A stretch of 8,826 bases of DNA from Ottowia sp. Lineage in GTDB: Bacteria > Pseudomonadota > Gammaproteobacteria > Burkholderiales > Burkholderiaceae_C. Under the pieces are notes generated by a model, which was not told where the DNA came from, searched no databases, and saw nothing but the letters and a program-made list of their open reading frames with translations. Shown here piece by piece: positions 1 to 6,671 of the stretch. The stretch lies in NCBI GenBank assembly GCA_023228705.1, contig JALOAS010000111.1, positions 1 through 8,826 of the forward strand, in the 5' to 3' direction. The position numbers and the translations under genes were made by a program. Position 1 is the first letter of the stretch; each line of letters starts with the position of its first letter.

Positions 1-90
1 TTATACCTATATAGTACACCTGCCCGAAAACCAATCATTGTGAAAAACCCCACTTTTAGCCCGCTCCCAGAGCCAGATAAAAAGGTAGGG
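1..90 (+). promoter_or_regulatory. Probable CRISPR leader (leader-proximal flank, partial)
   Basis: Unique sequence directly upstream of the first repeat. It has no repeat copy and no convincing reading frame. Orientation comes from the repeat: the tag-like GTTGAGAC is at the right end of each repeat, so array transcription runs left to right and this flank is on the leader side. A TATAGT hexamer at 10-15 could be a -10 element, but any -35 partner would lie outside the window, so the promoter is unproven. The segment is less AT-rich than many leaders and ends in a G-rich run against the first repeat. Positions 47-59 (ACCCCACTTTTAG) loosely resemble the ACCCGACTTAG core of the repeat. It could instead be an ordinary flank if the array is read the other way. 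Confidence 0.6.
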
Positions 91-127
91 GTAAGAATCT
101 ATTTGACCCGACTTAGGGGGTTGAGAC
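91..127 (+). repeat. First CRISPR repeat (representative 37-nt unit)
   Basis: The unit begins GTAAGAATCT and ends GTTGAGAC. ACCC at 106-109 can pair with GGGT at 118-121, extended by a G-U wobble at 105/122, leaving an 8-nt loop. The run of five G lets CCC slip to pair with 116-118 or 117-119, which would place position 120 just 3' of the stem. Cleavage there would leave the 8-nt tag GTTGAGAC (120-127) on each crRNA, comparable to the ATTGAAAC-type tags made by Cas6 in type III and many type I systems. The first 15 nt are AT-rich and unstructured. Pairing and tag are read from sequence; cleavage is inferred. Confidence 0.95.
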
Positions 128-206
128 CAATAGAAGGAATTAGAATTTAGTTGTTAATCCTAATACATTGTAAGAATCTATTTGACCCGACTTAGGGGGT
201 TGAGAC

Positions 207-243
207 TTACTAGGGTTCAATCAAGAACATGATAGTCATACTA
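207..243 (+). other. Spacer 2: gene 3' end, allele pair with spacer 35
   Basis: The opposite strand reads ...MTIMFLIEP followed by TAG TAA, so the target looks like the C-terminal end of a gene with tandem stops. Spacer 35 (2670-2706) has the same two ends and length but differs at two bases. These change the Ile codon to Val and the first stop from TAG to TAA, keeping the stop. The pair therefore looks like two alleles of one viral gene sampled at the same position. Spacer 44 (3340-3376) reads NDEDIVIESMTI on the opposite strand and may be a more diverged allele of the segment just upstream. Confidence 0.8.
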
Positions 244-427
244 GTAAGAATCTATTTGACCCGACTTAGGGGGTTGAGACCTTCATGGTTGGCAACAGAC
301 TCAATAAAGTGTTAAGAGTAAGAATCTATTTGACCCGACTTAGGGGGTTGAGACCTATATTTATTGAATTTAAACAGAAAACATATCAAAGTAAGAATCT
401 ATTTGACCCGACTTAGGGGGTTGAGAC

Positions 428-468
428 CATCGAAATCATTTTCGATGGATTCTTCATTCTCTATTTTT
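428..468 (+). other. Spacer 5: hairpin spacer, homologous to spacer 17
   Basis: It contains CATCGAAA (428-435) and TTTCGATG (440-447) around a 4-nt loop; the stem grows to 9 bp if the last repeat base is included. The antisense frame reads KIENEESIENDFD. Spacer 17 (1329-1364) carries the same inverted repeat and reads PIETDFDGNPII, so both target homologous genes encoding IE(N/T)DFDG. Confidence 0.75.
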
Positions 469-580
469 GTAAGAATCTATTTGACCCGACTTAGGGGGTT
501 GAGACTTACTCTATCGCTATGCGCAAACATAAACACGATATCTGTAAGAATCTATTTGACCCGACTTAGGGGGTTGAGAC

Positions 581-915
581 AAATTATTTAATTTATTTAT
601 CTTTTATAGCTCTTTGGTGTAAGAATCTATTTGACCCGACTTAGGGGGTTGAGACATACTGTTTATTTTTTTTCTTTTTTTTTATTTAGTAAGAATCTAT
701 TTGACCCGACTTAGGGGGTTGAGACTAAGAATTTTTAGAAAAATAATTTAAAAAAACTTATTCTGTAAGAATCTATTTGACCCGACTTAGGGGGTTGAGA
801 CTGTTTTTTTATTTAGTTTATAAAAAAAGGAATCTTTATAGTAAGAATCTATTTGACCCGACTTAGGGGGTTGAGACTTTTTAAACTCTACTGTTAAGAC
901 TTTAGTGTCTTTATT
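581..915 (+). other. Spacers 7-11: cluster of extremely AT-rich spacers
   Basis: Five consecutive spacers (581-618, 656-688, 726-764, 802-840, 878-915) are made almost wholly of A and T. Spacers 7 and 9 are closed in all three antisense frames. Spacers 10 and 11 are open (11 reads NKDTKVLTVEFK). The cluster may record one episode with a very AT-rich target or sampling of untranslated regions. Confidence 0.6.
656..688 (+). other. Spacer 8: low-complexity spacer, family with spacers 67 and 70
   Basis: At 33 nt this is the shortest spacer, dominated by T-tracts. Spacer 67 (5074-5111) shares 28 nt with it, and spacers 67 and 70 (5302-5339) share 35 nt. All three cover one A-rich target segment on the opposite strand, around AATAAACAGTATCTTG, in shifted windows. 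The target frame is ambiguous because two frames are open. Confidence 0.75.
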
Positions 916-952
916 GTAAGAATCTATTTGACCCGACTTAGGGGGTTGAGAC

Positions 953-988
953 TTTAACTGGGGTATAAATGTCAACCCCATTATGATT
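953..988 (+). other. Spacer 12: antisense to a coding segment
   Basis: The opposite strand reads NHNGVDIYTPVK without a stop across the full spacer. TGGGGT and ACCCCA form a 6-bp inverted repeat around a 10-nt loop. No family is recognised. Confidence 0.55.
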
Positions 989-1328
989 GTAAGAATCTAT
1001 TTGACCCGACTTAGGGGGTTGAGACTATTTCATTGATTCTTTTAATAAGTTCTTTTGGTAGTTTCGTAAGAATCTATTTGACCCGACTTAGGGGGTTGAG
1101 ACTATATTTCCTCCTTATATTTATTCTTTGCATAGATCCAGTAAGAATCTATTTGACCCGACTTAGGGGGTTGAGACTTACATGTTCATATCCAATTCTG
1201 TAGTCGAAACGTTCCCGTAAGAATCTATTTGACCCGACTTAGGGGGTTGAGACTCTCCATCCTTCATCCCTATAACGACGAAGGCATACCCGTAAGAATC
1301 TATTTGACCCGACTTAGGGGGTTGAGAC

Positions 1329-1364
1329 TATGATGGGGTTACCATCGAAATCTGTTTCGATGGG
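1329..1364 (+). other. Spacer 17: 9-bp hairpin spacer, homologue of spacer 5
   Basis: CCATCGAAA (1342-1350) pairs with TTTCGATGG (1355-1363) across a TCTG loop. The antisense frame PIETDFDGNPII shares DFDG with spacer 5. The loop differs from that of spacer 5 while the stem is conserved. Confidence 0.75.
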
Positions 1365-1475
1365 GTAAGAATCTATTTGACCCGACTTAGGGGGTTGAGA
1401 CTTAATAGGTGGTCCATATAAGTCTAACCACCCATTATGTAAGAATCTATTTGACCCGACTTAGGGGGTTGAGAC

Positions 1476-1512
1476 ATAGTTGCTTGTGCTTGCGCTTGTG
1501 ACATACTCACCT
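1476..1512 (+). other. Spacer 19: antisense to a translation start
   Basis: The opposite strand reads AGGTGAGT, then ATG and MSQAQAQAT. It resembles the start region in the adjacent spacer 20 (GAGGTGTGAGTATG), so the two neighbours probably sample related initiation sites. Confidence 0.65.
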
Positions 1513-1549
1513 GTAAGAATCTATTTGACCCGACTTAGGGGGTTGAGAC

Positions 1550-1589
1550 TTGTGAGTATCTCATACTCACACCTCCTTTATATTTTTTT
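1550..1589 (+). other. Spacer 20: antisense to a ribosome binding site and start codon, 9-bp hairpin
   Basis: The opposite strand contains AAAGGAGG, 7 nt, then ATG and MRYSQ: a textbook bacterial initiation region. TGTGAGTAT (1551-1559) pairs perfectly with ATACTCACA (1563-1571) over a 3-nt loop, so the target start codon itself lies in a strong hairpin. It shows that the targeted element uses Shine-Dalgarno initiation. Confidence 0.8.
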
Positions 1590-1702
1590 GTAAGAATCTA
1601 TTTGACCCGACTTAGGGGGTTGAGACTGTTATCATCAGGATTAAAACATTTTACAATATTTTCTAGTAAGAATCTATTTGACCCGACTTAGGGGGTTGAG
1701 AC

Positions 1703-1740
1703 TTTTAAGAGTGCATCGAAGAGGTCGCCCTCTTCTAGCC
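1703..1740 (+). other. Spacer 22: hairpin spacer antisense to coding sequence
   Basis: GAAGAGG (1718-1724) and CCTCTTC (1729-1735) form a 7-bp stem with a TCGC loop. The antisense frame LEEGDLFDALLK is open and protein-like, so the hairpin lies in a coding region. Confidence 0.65.
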
Positions 1741-1853
1741 GTAAGAATCTATTTGACCCGACTTAGGGGGTTGAGACCCTCTTCCAATCTGATTGTTGCT
1801 TGTGGGTTCATATCCCGTAAGAATCTATTTGACCCGACTTAGGGGGTTGAGAC

Positions 1854-1892
1854 AACTAACCTGAGATCGTTAAGAGAGACCTCTATTTAATG
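1854..1892 (+). other. Spacer 24: overlaps target of spacer 57
   Basis: It shares 33 identical nt with spacer 57 (4321-4361), offset so that spacer 57 extends further into the gene. Together they read IEVSLNDLRLVEY antisense. In spacer 24 a TAA precedes this frame, so the upstream edge may be intergenic or in another frame. Confidence 0.8.
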
Positions 1893-2002
1893 GTAAGAAT
1901 CTATTTGACCCGACTTAGGGGGTTGAGACCCATTCCTTTATTCTTACTTCAACATAATAATTAAAGTAAGAATCTATTTGACCCGACTTAGGGGGTTGAG
2001 AC

Positions 2003-2040
2003 TACATATGTTGTAACTAACAACATAGTTGTTAATTATA
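2003..2040 (+). other. Spacer 26: 8-bp hairpin spacer
   Basis: TATGTTGT (2007-2014) pairs with ACAACATA (2020-2027) over a 5-nt loop. The antisense frame IINNYVVSYNIC is open. Confidence 0.65.
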
Positions 2041-2295
2041 GTAAGAATCTATTTGACCCGACTTAGGGGGTTGAGACCTTAACGTACATGAATAAGTTAC
2101 ATTATGTTATTGTAAGAATCTATTTGACCCGACTTAGGGGGTTGAGACTTACAATGTGTGTGTTTTTCATAACATTTTCAACCCGTAAGAATCTATTTGA
2201 CCCGACTTAGGGGGTTGAGACATATTTGTGTCTTCATTATATCTCATTGCAAAGATTGGTAAGAATCTATTTGACCCGACTTAGGGGGTTGAGAC

Positions 2296-2333
2296 AGATC
2301 AAGAGTTGTTTTTAACTCTTCATCCCAGTGCTC
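2296..2333 (+). other. Spacer 30: overlaps target of spacer 85, hairpin
   Basis: It shares 25 identical nt with spacer 85 (6408-6444). Merged, the antisense frame is GLYLEHWDEELKTTLD. AAGAGTT (2301-2307) and AACTCTT (2314-2320) also form a 7-bp stem. The common frame across two offset spacers is good evidence for a real protein-coding target. Confidence 0.8.
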
Positions 2334-2370
2334 GTAAGAATCTATTTGACCCGACTTAGGGGGTTGAGAC

Positions 2371-2409
2371 TAATGTCCAGTTCCTCCTTCAAGCCAGTCT
2401 ATAGTGAGG
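2371..2409 (+). other. Spacer 31: overlaps target of spacer 93
   Basis: It shares 30 identical nt with spacer 93 (7011-7047). The merged antisense frame reads TIDWLEGGTGHYI. The two spacers lie 62 units apart, so the same site was sampled at very different times if array order reflects age. Confidence 0.8.
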
Positions 2410-2595
2410 GTAAGAATCTATTTGACCCGACTTAGGGGGTTGAGACTTACATTTATTTTCCCAAAAGGGAATTCTTTTTCTTGTAAGAATCTATTTGACC
2501 CGACTTAGGGGGTTGAGACGCTCTCTCTTTATGAGAGTTAAATTTTACTTTGTTGAGTGTAAGAATCTATTTGACCCGACTTAGGGGGTTGAGAC

Positions 2596-2632
2596 GTGGT
2601 TATTAACCTTGATAATCTTTTCCATTTTTTTT
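2596..2632 (+). other. Spacer 34: antisense to a gene start, homologue of spacer 86
   Basis: The opposite strand reads ATG then MEKIIKVNNH. Spacer 86 (6482-6522) has the same start, AAAAATGGAAAAAATTAT, preceded by an AAGGAGA ribosome binding site. The shared region differs at one base, AAG versus AAA for Lys, which is synonymous. Confidence 0.75.
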
Positions 2633-2669
2633 GTAAGAATCTATTTGACCCGACTTAGGGGGTTGAGAC

Positions 2670-2706
2670 TTATTAGGGTTCAACCAAGAACATGATAGTC
2701 ATACTA
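2670..2706 (+). other. Spacer 35: allele of spacer 2
   Basis: It is 37 nt, with 35 of 37 bases identical to spacer 2 (207-243) and the same boundaries. The antisense frame reads MTIMFLVEP then TAA TAA. Shared end points at distant places in the array suggest a fixed acquisition site next to this stop codon. Confidence 0.8.
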
Positions 2707-2815
2707 GTAAGAATCTATTTGACCCGACTTAGGGGGTTGAGACAAATTACTGTTTGTGTAGCTCCTAATATAGGAGACGTAAGAATCTATTTGACCCGAC
2801 TTAGGGGGTTGAGAC

Positions 2816-2851
2816 TTTGAAACGTGTGTCCAGCCGCTTGGACTTGTTGTG
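2816..2851 (+). other. Spacer 37: three-member allele family with spacers 59 and 107
   Basis: The antisense frame reads QQVQAAGHTFQ. Spacer 59 (4475-4514) reads TIIIQPVQAAGHI and spacer 107 (8061-8098) QQVQAAGHIVQS. The core VQAAGH is conserved, with one synonymous Gly codon change (GGA/GGG) and substitutions around it. Three alleles of one gene are therefore represented, sampled in offset windows. The protein is not recognised. Confidence 0.85.
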
Positions 2852-3040
2852 GTAAGAATCTATTTGACCCGACTTAGGGGGTTGAGACTCAGAAGGTAGG
2901 ACTATTAATTTTCTGCCTCTACCACTTTGTAAGAATCTATTTGACCCGACTTAGGGGGTTGAGACGAGGTTGAGATATTTGTTTTTGATTCTCAACAACA
3001 CACGTAAGAATCTATTTGACCCGACTTAGGGGGTTGAGAC

Positions 3041-3079
3041 TACTTCTAATCCTCTTTTAGGATTACCGAAGTAAAAATT
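3041..3079 (+). other. Spacer 40: near-complete hairpin spacer
   Basis: The outer stem TACTTC/GAAGTA (3041-3046, 3068-3073) and inner stem TAATCCT/AGGATTA (3047-3053, 3059-3065) are separated only by a 2-nt CC bulge and close on a CTTTT loop: 13 bp in a 39-nt spacer. The antisense frame NFYFGNPKRGLEV is open, so this may be a coding region that is also structured. Confidence 0.7.
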
Positions 3080-3116
3080 GTAAGAATCTATTTGACCCGA
3101 CTTAGGGGGTTGAGAC

Positions 3117-3153
3117 ATTGCCTCTCCGTCCTCAAAGACGCAGGCAATAACCA
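3117..3153 (+). other. Spacer 41: allele family with spacer 105
   Basis: The antisense frame reads VIACVFEDGEA. Spacer 105 (7911-7948) reads EPEIVIACVFEDG, giving EPEIVIACVFEDGEA when merged. Two differences within the shared codons, GTT/GTC and GAG/GAA, are third-position and synonymous, which fixes the frame. ATTGCCT and AGGCAAT form a long-range inverted repeat. Confidence 0.85.
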
Positions 3154-3190
3154 GTAAGAATCTATTTGACCCGACTTAGGGGGTTGAGAC

Positions 3191-3228
3191 TCTTCCTCGA
3201 AGAGATACATAGCCTTTTTGTAATCATA
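3191..3228 (+). other. Spacer 42: allele family with spacer 91
   Basis: The antisense frame reads YDYKKAMYLFEE. Spacer 91 (6861-6899) reads KMKHDYRKAMYL. Differences are Tyr/His, Lys/Arg and two synonymous changes, consistent with alleles of one target gene. Confidence 0.8.
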
Positions 3229-3265
3229 GTAAGAATCTATTTGACCCGACTTAGGGGGTTGAGAC

Positions 3266-3302
3266 ATATCAACTGACCCACAGTATGGGCATTTGATTTC
3301 TT
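3266..3302 (+). other. Spacer 43: antisense to a zinc-ribbon-like gene
   Basis: The opposite strand encodes EIKCPYCGSVD, a CxxCG knuckle typical of zinc ribbons. Spacer 104 (7837-7873) encodes ESFECFHCKQEF, another CxxC. Either could come from a small viral zinc-binding protein; a single knuckle is not diagnostic. Confidence 0.5.
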
Positions 3303-3413
3303 GTAAGAATCTATTTGACCCGACTTAGGGGGTTGAGACTTATTGTCATTGATTCAATGACGATATCTTCGTCATTGTAAGAATCTATTTGACCCGACTT
3401 AGGGGGTTGAGAC

Positions 3414-3450
3414 TTTTTTTTCATGTGCTTTATTACTCCAAATCATTTGT
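3414..3450 (+). other. Spacer 45: antisense to a probable gene start
   Basis: The opposite strand has TTTGGAG, then 11 nt, then ATG followed by a Lys run. The spacing is longer than ideal, so this start is less certain than those in spacers 20, 64 and 86. Confidence 0.5.
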
Positions 3451-3566
3451 GTAAGAATCTATTTGACCCGACTTAGGGGGTTGAGACCGAAATCGACTCT
3501 AACATTTTCGTTAAAATCGCAGTCACTTAGTAAGAATCTATTTGACCCGACTTAGGGGGTTGAGAC

Positions 3567-3605
3567 TTAGTGTATGATCTATCATAGATCAAATTTACCT
3601 TTACT
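3567..3605 (+). other. Spacer 47: 7-bp hairpin spacer
   Basis: TGATCTA (3575-3581) and TAGATCA (3585-3591) pair over a 3-nt loop. The antisense frame VKVNLIYDRSYT is open. Confidence 0.6.
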
Positions 3606-3642
3606 GTAAGAATCTATTTGACCCGACTTAGGGGGTTGAGAC

Positions 3643-3679
3643 TTAGACTGCATTTTCCTTGAGATTCCCATAATTCGTT
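3643..3679 (+). other. Spacer 48: three-member allele family with spacers 62 and 90, HNH-like target
   Basis: The antisense frame reads NELWESQGKCSL. Spacer 62 (4703-4739) reads LWESQGKCTLN and spacer 90 (6786-6823) NELWESQGKCVL. A 23-nt core is identical and the alleles diverge just after it. The W..Q.GKC pattern resembles the segment before the first zinc cysteine of HNH and endonuclease VII-like phage nucleases. That assignment is an inference from a short peptide. Confidence 0.8.
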
Positions 3680-3941
3680 GTAAGAATCTATTTGACCCGA
3701 CTTAGGGGGTTGAGACTGATAACAATGTCCAAATGTCTCTTCATGTTTTCTTGTAAGAATCTATTTGACCCGACTTAGGGGGTTGAGACCTTTACTGCAT
3801 TTAATATTTCATTAGGTAAGAATTTCAGTAAGAATCTATTTGACCCGACTTAGGGGGTTGAGACATTGTCTTCATTCACTCTATAGTATAGCATGAATGT
3901 ATCAGTAAGAATCTATTTGACCCGACTTAGGGGGTTGAGAC

Positions 3942-3982
3942 CTGCAATATCTTTGAACTTTCTAAGTAGCAACATTATTGCC
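3942..3982 (+). other. Spacer 52: exact duplicate of spacer 54
   Basis: Its 41 nt are identical to spacer 54 (4095-4135), with one unrelated spacer between them. Antisense frame AIMLLLRKFKDIA. Identical boundaries in an array with variable spacer length suggest rearrangement within the array rather than two acquisitions. Confidence 0.9.
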
Positions 3983-4094
3983 GTAAGAATCTATTTGACC
4001 CGACTTAGGGGGTTGAGACTAGTTTCTTAAGAAGTCTTAGTTTTTACTAAGTGTTGAGTAAGAATCTATTTGACCCGACTTAGGGGGTTGAGAC

Positions 4095-4135
4095 CTGCAA
4101 TATCTTTGAACTTTCTAAGTAGCAACATTATTGCC
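4095..4135 (+). other. Spacer 54: exact duplicate of spacer 52
   Basis: Second copy of the 41-nt spacer at 3942-3982, the only full-length exact spacer duplication I found. The flanking spacers 53 and 55 differ from spacers 51 and 53, so it is not a simple tandem repeat of one unit. Confidence 0.9.
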
Positions 4136-4172
4136 GTAAGAATCTATTTGACCCGACTTAGGGGGTTGAGAC

Positions 4173-4210
4173 ACCATCATCTAAGATTCCTTCGTTTTGG
4201 TAGTCTAACT
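4173..4210 (+). other. Spacer 55: three-member family with spacers 76 and 109
   Basis: The antisense frame reads LDYQNEGILDDG. Spacers 76 (5744-5780, QNDGELDDFDDY) and 109 (8210-8244, TELDYQNDGEL) overlap by 21 identical nt and merge to TELDYQNDGELDDFDDY. Spacer 55 is a diverged homologue, with several synonymous third-base changes and E/D and I/E replacements. The target is a small acidic segment of unknown function. Confidence 0.85.
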
Positions 4211-4849
4211 GTAAGAATCTATTTGACCCGACTTAGGGGGTTGAGACTGATTCTGTCAGTGATTGATAATCATCTCTTGTAATGTAAGAATCTATTTGAC
4301 CCGACTTAGGGGGTTGAGACATGTACTCAACTAACCTGAGATCGTTAAGAGAGACCTCTATGTAAGAATCTATTTGACCCGACTTAGGGGGTTGAGACTC
4401 TGTTGTCTTGTTTTTTAATGTTATTAACTACCATTATGTAAGAATCTATTTGACCCGACTTAGGGGGTTGAGACCAATGTGTCCAGCCGCTTGGACTGGT
4501 TGAATGATGATAGTGTAAGAATCTATTTGACCCGACTTAGGGGGTTGAGACTCTTCATGCTCATAAATTTCGTAAACGACAATCTTTTTCAGTAAGAATC
4601 TATTTGACCCGACTTAGGGGGTTGAGACCTTGTTACCCTGTATTCAGAGTATGAGATCTCATATGGTAAGAATCTATTTGACCCGACTTAGGGGGTTGAG
4701 ACTAATTCAAAGTACATTTTCCTTGAGATTCCCATAATTGTAAGAATCTATTTGACCCGACTTAGGGGGTTGAGACAAGTTATTATCGTATATCTGATCA
4801 AAGATATAATCTGTAAGAATCTATTTGACCCGACTTAGGGGGTTGAGAC

Positions 4850-4886
4850 TTTCATTTTAACTCCTTTACTGACAAGTTAAGTTACC
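4850..4886 (+). other. Spacer 64: antisense to a ribosome binding site and start codon
   Basis: The opposite strand contains AAAGGAG, 5 nt, ATG AAA at its 3' end, so most of the target is the 5' untranslated region. Confidence 0.7.
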
Positions 4887-4923
4887 GTAAGAATCTATTT
4901 GACCCGACTTAGGGGGTTGAGAC

Positions 4924-4960
4924 AAAGAAGTAATAAGTCTACCCCCCACCCCTTTAGCTT
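4924..4960 (+). other. Spacer 65: overlaps target of spacer 82 at a gene end
   Basis: It shares 24 identical nt with spacer 82 (6188-6227). The merged antisense frame reads AKGVGGRLITSLVKKK and ends in TAA exactly at the edge of spacer 82. Confidence 0.75.
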
Positions 4961-5450
4961 GTAAGAATCTATTTGACCCGACTTAGGGGGTTGAGACTAT
5001 CTATAGAATAAGTTACTTCTTCTAAATCTTTAGATTGTAAGAATCTATTTGACCCGACTTAGGGGGTTGAGACTAAAATCAAGATACTGTTTATTTTTTT
5101 TCTTTTTTTTTGTAAGAATCTATTTGACCCGACTTAGGGGGTTGAGACATGCCATAGCTGTCACGCTATGTTCTAGCAATATGTTATCGTAAGAATCTAT
5201 TTGACCCGACTTAGGGGGTTGAGACAGGAACGTCATAAATCCATGTTGTTAGATGAAAGTTGTCGTAAGAATCTATTTGACCCGACTTAGGGGGTTGAGA
5301 CTTGTAAAATCAAGATACTGTTTATTTTTTTTCTTTTTTGTAAGAATCTATTTGACCCGACTTAGGGGGTTGAGACATAGTTGCAACCATATAAAGCGCG
5401 CTGCATAGTATGCGTAAGAATCTATTTGACCCGACTTAGGGGGTTGAGAC

Positions 5451-5487
5451 TATTTTTTCAAGCCTGCTTAATTGCAAGCTTGTCTCT
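5451..5487 (+). other. Spacer 72: allele family with spacer 108
   Basis: The antisense frame reads ETSLQLSRLEKI; spacer 108 (8136-8172) reads LDRVKKETSLQL. The single difference in the shared 20 nt, GAG/GAA, is synonymous for Glu. An imperfect hairpin, CAAGC/GCTTG with an inner TGC/GCA, covers most of spacer 72. Confidence 0.75.
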
Positions 5488-5597
5488 GTAAGAATCTATT
5501 TGACCCGACTTAGGGGGTTGAGACTTATTTTCATTAAACGATTTCAAACTTTTTATCAATGTAAGAATCTATTTGACCCGACTTAGGGGGTTGAGAC

Positions 5598-5632
5598 TAA
5601 ACAATGCCAGAATTTCTACAAATAGTCTTTCG
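5598..5632 (+). other. Spacer 74: homologue of spacer 102
   Basis: The antisense frame reads RLFVEILALF; spacer 102 (7691-7726) reads LFTEVLTLCTVS in the matching frame. Conservative replacements (V/T, I/V, A/T) point to a diverged allele of one gene. Confidence 0.7.
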
Positions 5633-6037
5633 GTAAGAATCTATTTGACCCGACTTAGGGGGTTGAGACAAAATATTTCCAACAATCTGAATTTTTGAAT
5701 CTAGGTGTAAGAATCTATTTGACCCGACTTAGGGGGTTGAGACGTAGTCGTCAAAGTCGTCAAGCTCGCCGTCGTTCTGGGTAAGAATCTATTTGACCCG
5801 ACTTAGGGGGTTGAGACGTAAGTATAACCACTCACAATATAGTAGTCCCATATAGTAAGAATCTATTTGACCCGACTTAGGGGGTTGAGACATCCATCAG
5901 AGTATAAAACTCTTTAGTGCCCTTTGGGTAAGAATCTATTTGACCCGACTTAGGGGGTTGAGACTTTTTTCCCGTTATTATCAATTACTGTAATGGTGGA
6001 GTAAGAATCTATTTGACCCGACTTAGGGGGTTGAGAC

Positions 6038-6075
6038 GTTTTAACCTAACAATATGTTTCATCATTCGATGAAAC
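6038..6075 (+). other. Spacer 80: 8-bp hairpin spacer
   Basis: GTTTCATC (6056-6063) pairs with GATGAAAC (6068-6075) over ATTC, ending exactly at the following repeat. The antisense frame FHRMMKHIVRLK is open. Confidence 0.65.
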
Positions 6076-6187
6076 GTAAGAATCTATTTGACCCGACTTA
6101 GGGGGTTGAGACAATAATTTAATCACTTGTTCTTTTTCAACACCATTATAGTAAGAATCTATTTGACCCGACTTAGGGGGTTGAGAC

Positions 6188-6227
6188 TTATTTCTTCTTT
6201 ACTAAAGAAGTAATAAGTCTACCCCCC
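6188..6227 (+). other. Spacer 82: gene 3' end with long hairpin
   Basis: CTTCTTT (6194-6200) pairs with AAAGAAG (6204-6210), flanked by TTATT/AATAA (6188-6192, 6212-6216) with one mismatch between the stems. The antisense frame GGRLITSLVKKK ends in TAA at 6188-6190. It overlaps the target of spacer 65. Confidence 0.75.
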
Positions 6228-6335
6228 GTAAGAATCTATTTGACCCGACTTAGGGGGTTGAGACAATACTCCATCCAGCCACCACCAACTCTAACCCAGT
6301 AAGAATCTATTTGACCCGACTTAGGGGGTTGAGAC

Positions 6336-6370
6336 AGACGGAACTCATTGTTCCGTCAAATGTTGCCTCC
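6336..6370 (+). other. Spacer 84: 8-bp hairpin spacer
   Basis: GACGGAAC (6337-6344) pairs with GTTCCGTC (6350-6357) over a 5-nt loop, a comparatively GC-rich stem. The antisense frame EATFDGTMSSV is open. Confidence 0.65.
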
Positions 6371-6481
6371 GTAAGAATCTATTTGACCCGACTTAGGGGG
6401 TTGAGACTTTTTAACTCTTCATCCCAGTGCTCTAAATAGAGTCCGTAAGAATCTATTTGACCCGACTTAGGGGGTTGAGAC

Positions 6482-6522
6482 ATAATTTTTTCCATTTTTC
6501 TCTCCTTATCTCTCATCGATAT
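6482..6522 (+). other. Spacer 86: antisense to a ribosome binding site and gene start
   Basis: The opposite strand has AAGGAGA, 5 nt, then ATG GAA AAA ATT (MEKI). Spacer 34 samples the homologous start further downstream. Confidence 0.75.
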
Positions 6523-6559
6523 GTAAGAATCTATTTGACCCGACTTAGGGGGTTGAGAC

Positions 6560-6598
6560 AACCATTATAGATGAGCATATATTGCTCATGTCTGCATA
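6560..6598 (+). other. Spacer 87: 7-bp hairpin spacer
   Basis: ATGAGCA (6571-6577) and TGCTCAT (6583-6589) pair over TATAT. The antisense frame YADMSNICSSIMV is open. Confidence 0.6.
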
Positions 6599-6635
6599 GT
6601 AAGAATCTATTTGACCCGACTTAGGGGGTTGAGAC

Positions 6636-6671
6636 CTATCTTGTTTATTTTTTTCATTTTTAACTCTCTTC
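6636..6671 (+). other. Spacer 88: antisense to a gene start
   Basis: The opposite strand reads GAGAGTTAAAA then ATG and MKKINKI. The leader resembles that in spacer 64 (GGAGTTAAAATGAAA), so related initiation regions may be involved. Confidence 0.6.

Noticed and set aside
10..15. TATAGT as a confirmed promoter -10 box
   Set aside because: No -35 element can be assessed at the window edge and such hexamers are common in AT-rich DNA; mentioned only within the leader entry.
364..591. Open frame of 75 codons on the + strand with repeated VRIYLTRLRGLR segments
   Set aside because: The recurring peptide is the translated CRISPR repeat and the rest is spacer. The frame exists only where spacer lengths keep phase and has no independent gene signals.
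787..981. Minus-strand open frame with repeated SQPPKSGQIDSY segments
   Set aside because: This is the reverse translation of the repeat plus two spacers. It is not a repeat protein, although the spacer parts do reflect target genes.
2968..2975. GGTTGAGA inside spacer 39, matching the repeat tag
   Set aside because: An 8-nt match with no further repeat similarity; it forms one arm of the spacer's own inverted repeat. Chance is sufficient.
3816..3823. GTAAGAAT inside spacer 50, matching the start of the repeat
   Set aside because: Only 8 nt match and the sequence then diverges; its antisense frame KFLPNEILNAVK is open. Treated as coincidence, not a truncated repeat.
4070..4282. Plus-strand open frame through three repeats
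   Set aside because: CRISPR repeat translation, as above.
6379..6561. Minus-strand open frame containing GLYLEHWDEELK
   Set aside because: The interesting peptide belongs to the target of spacer 85; the surrounding frame is repeat sequence, so no gene is present here.
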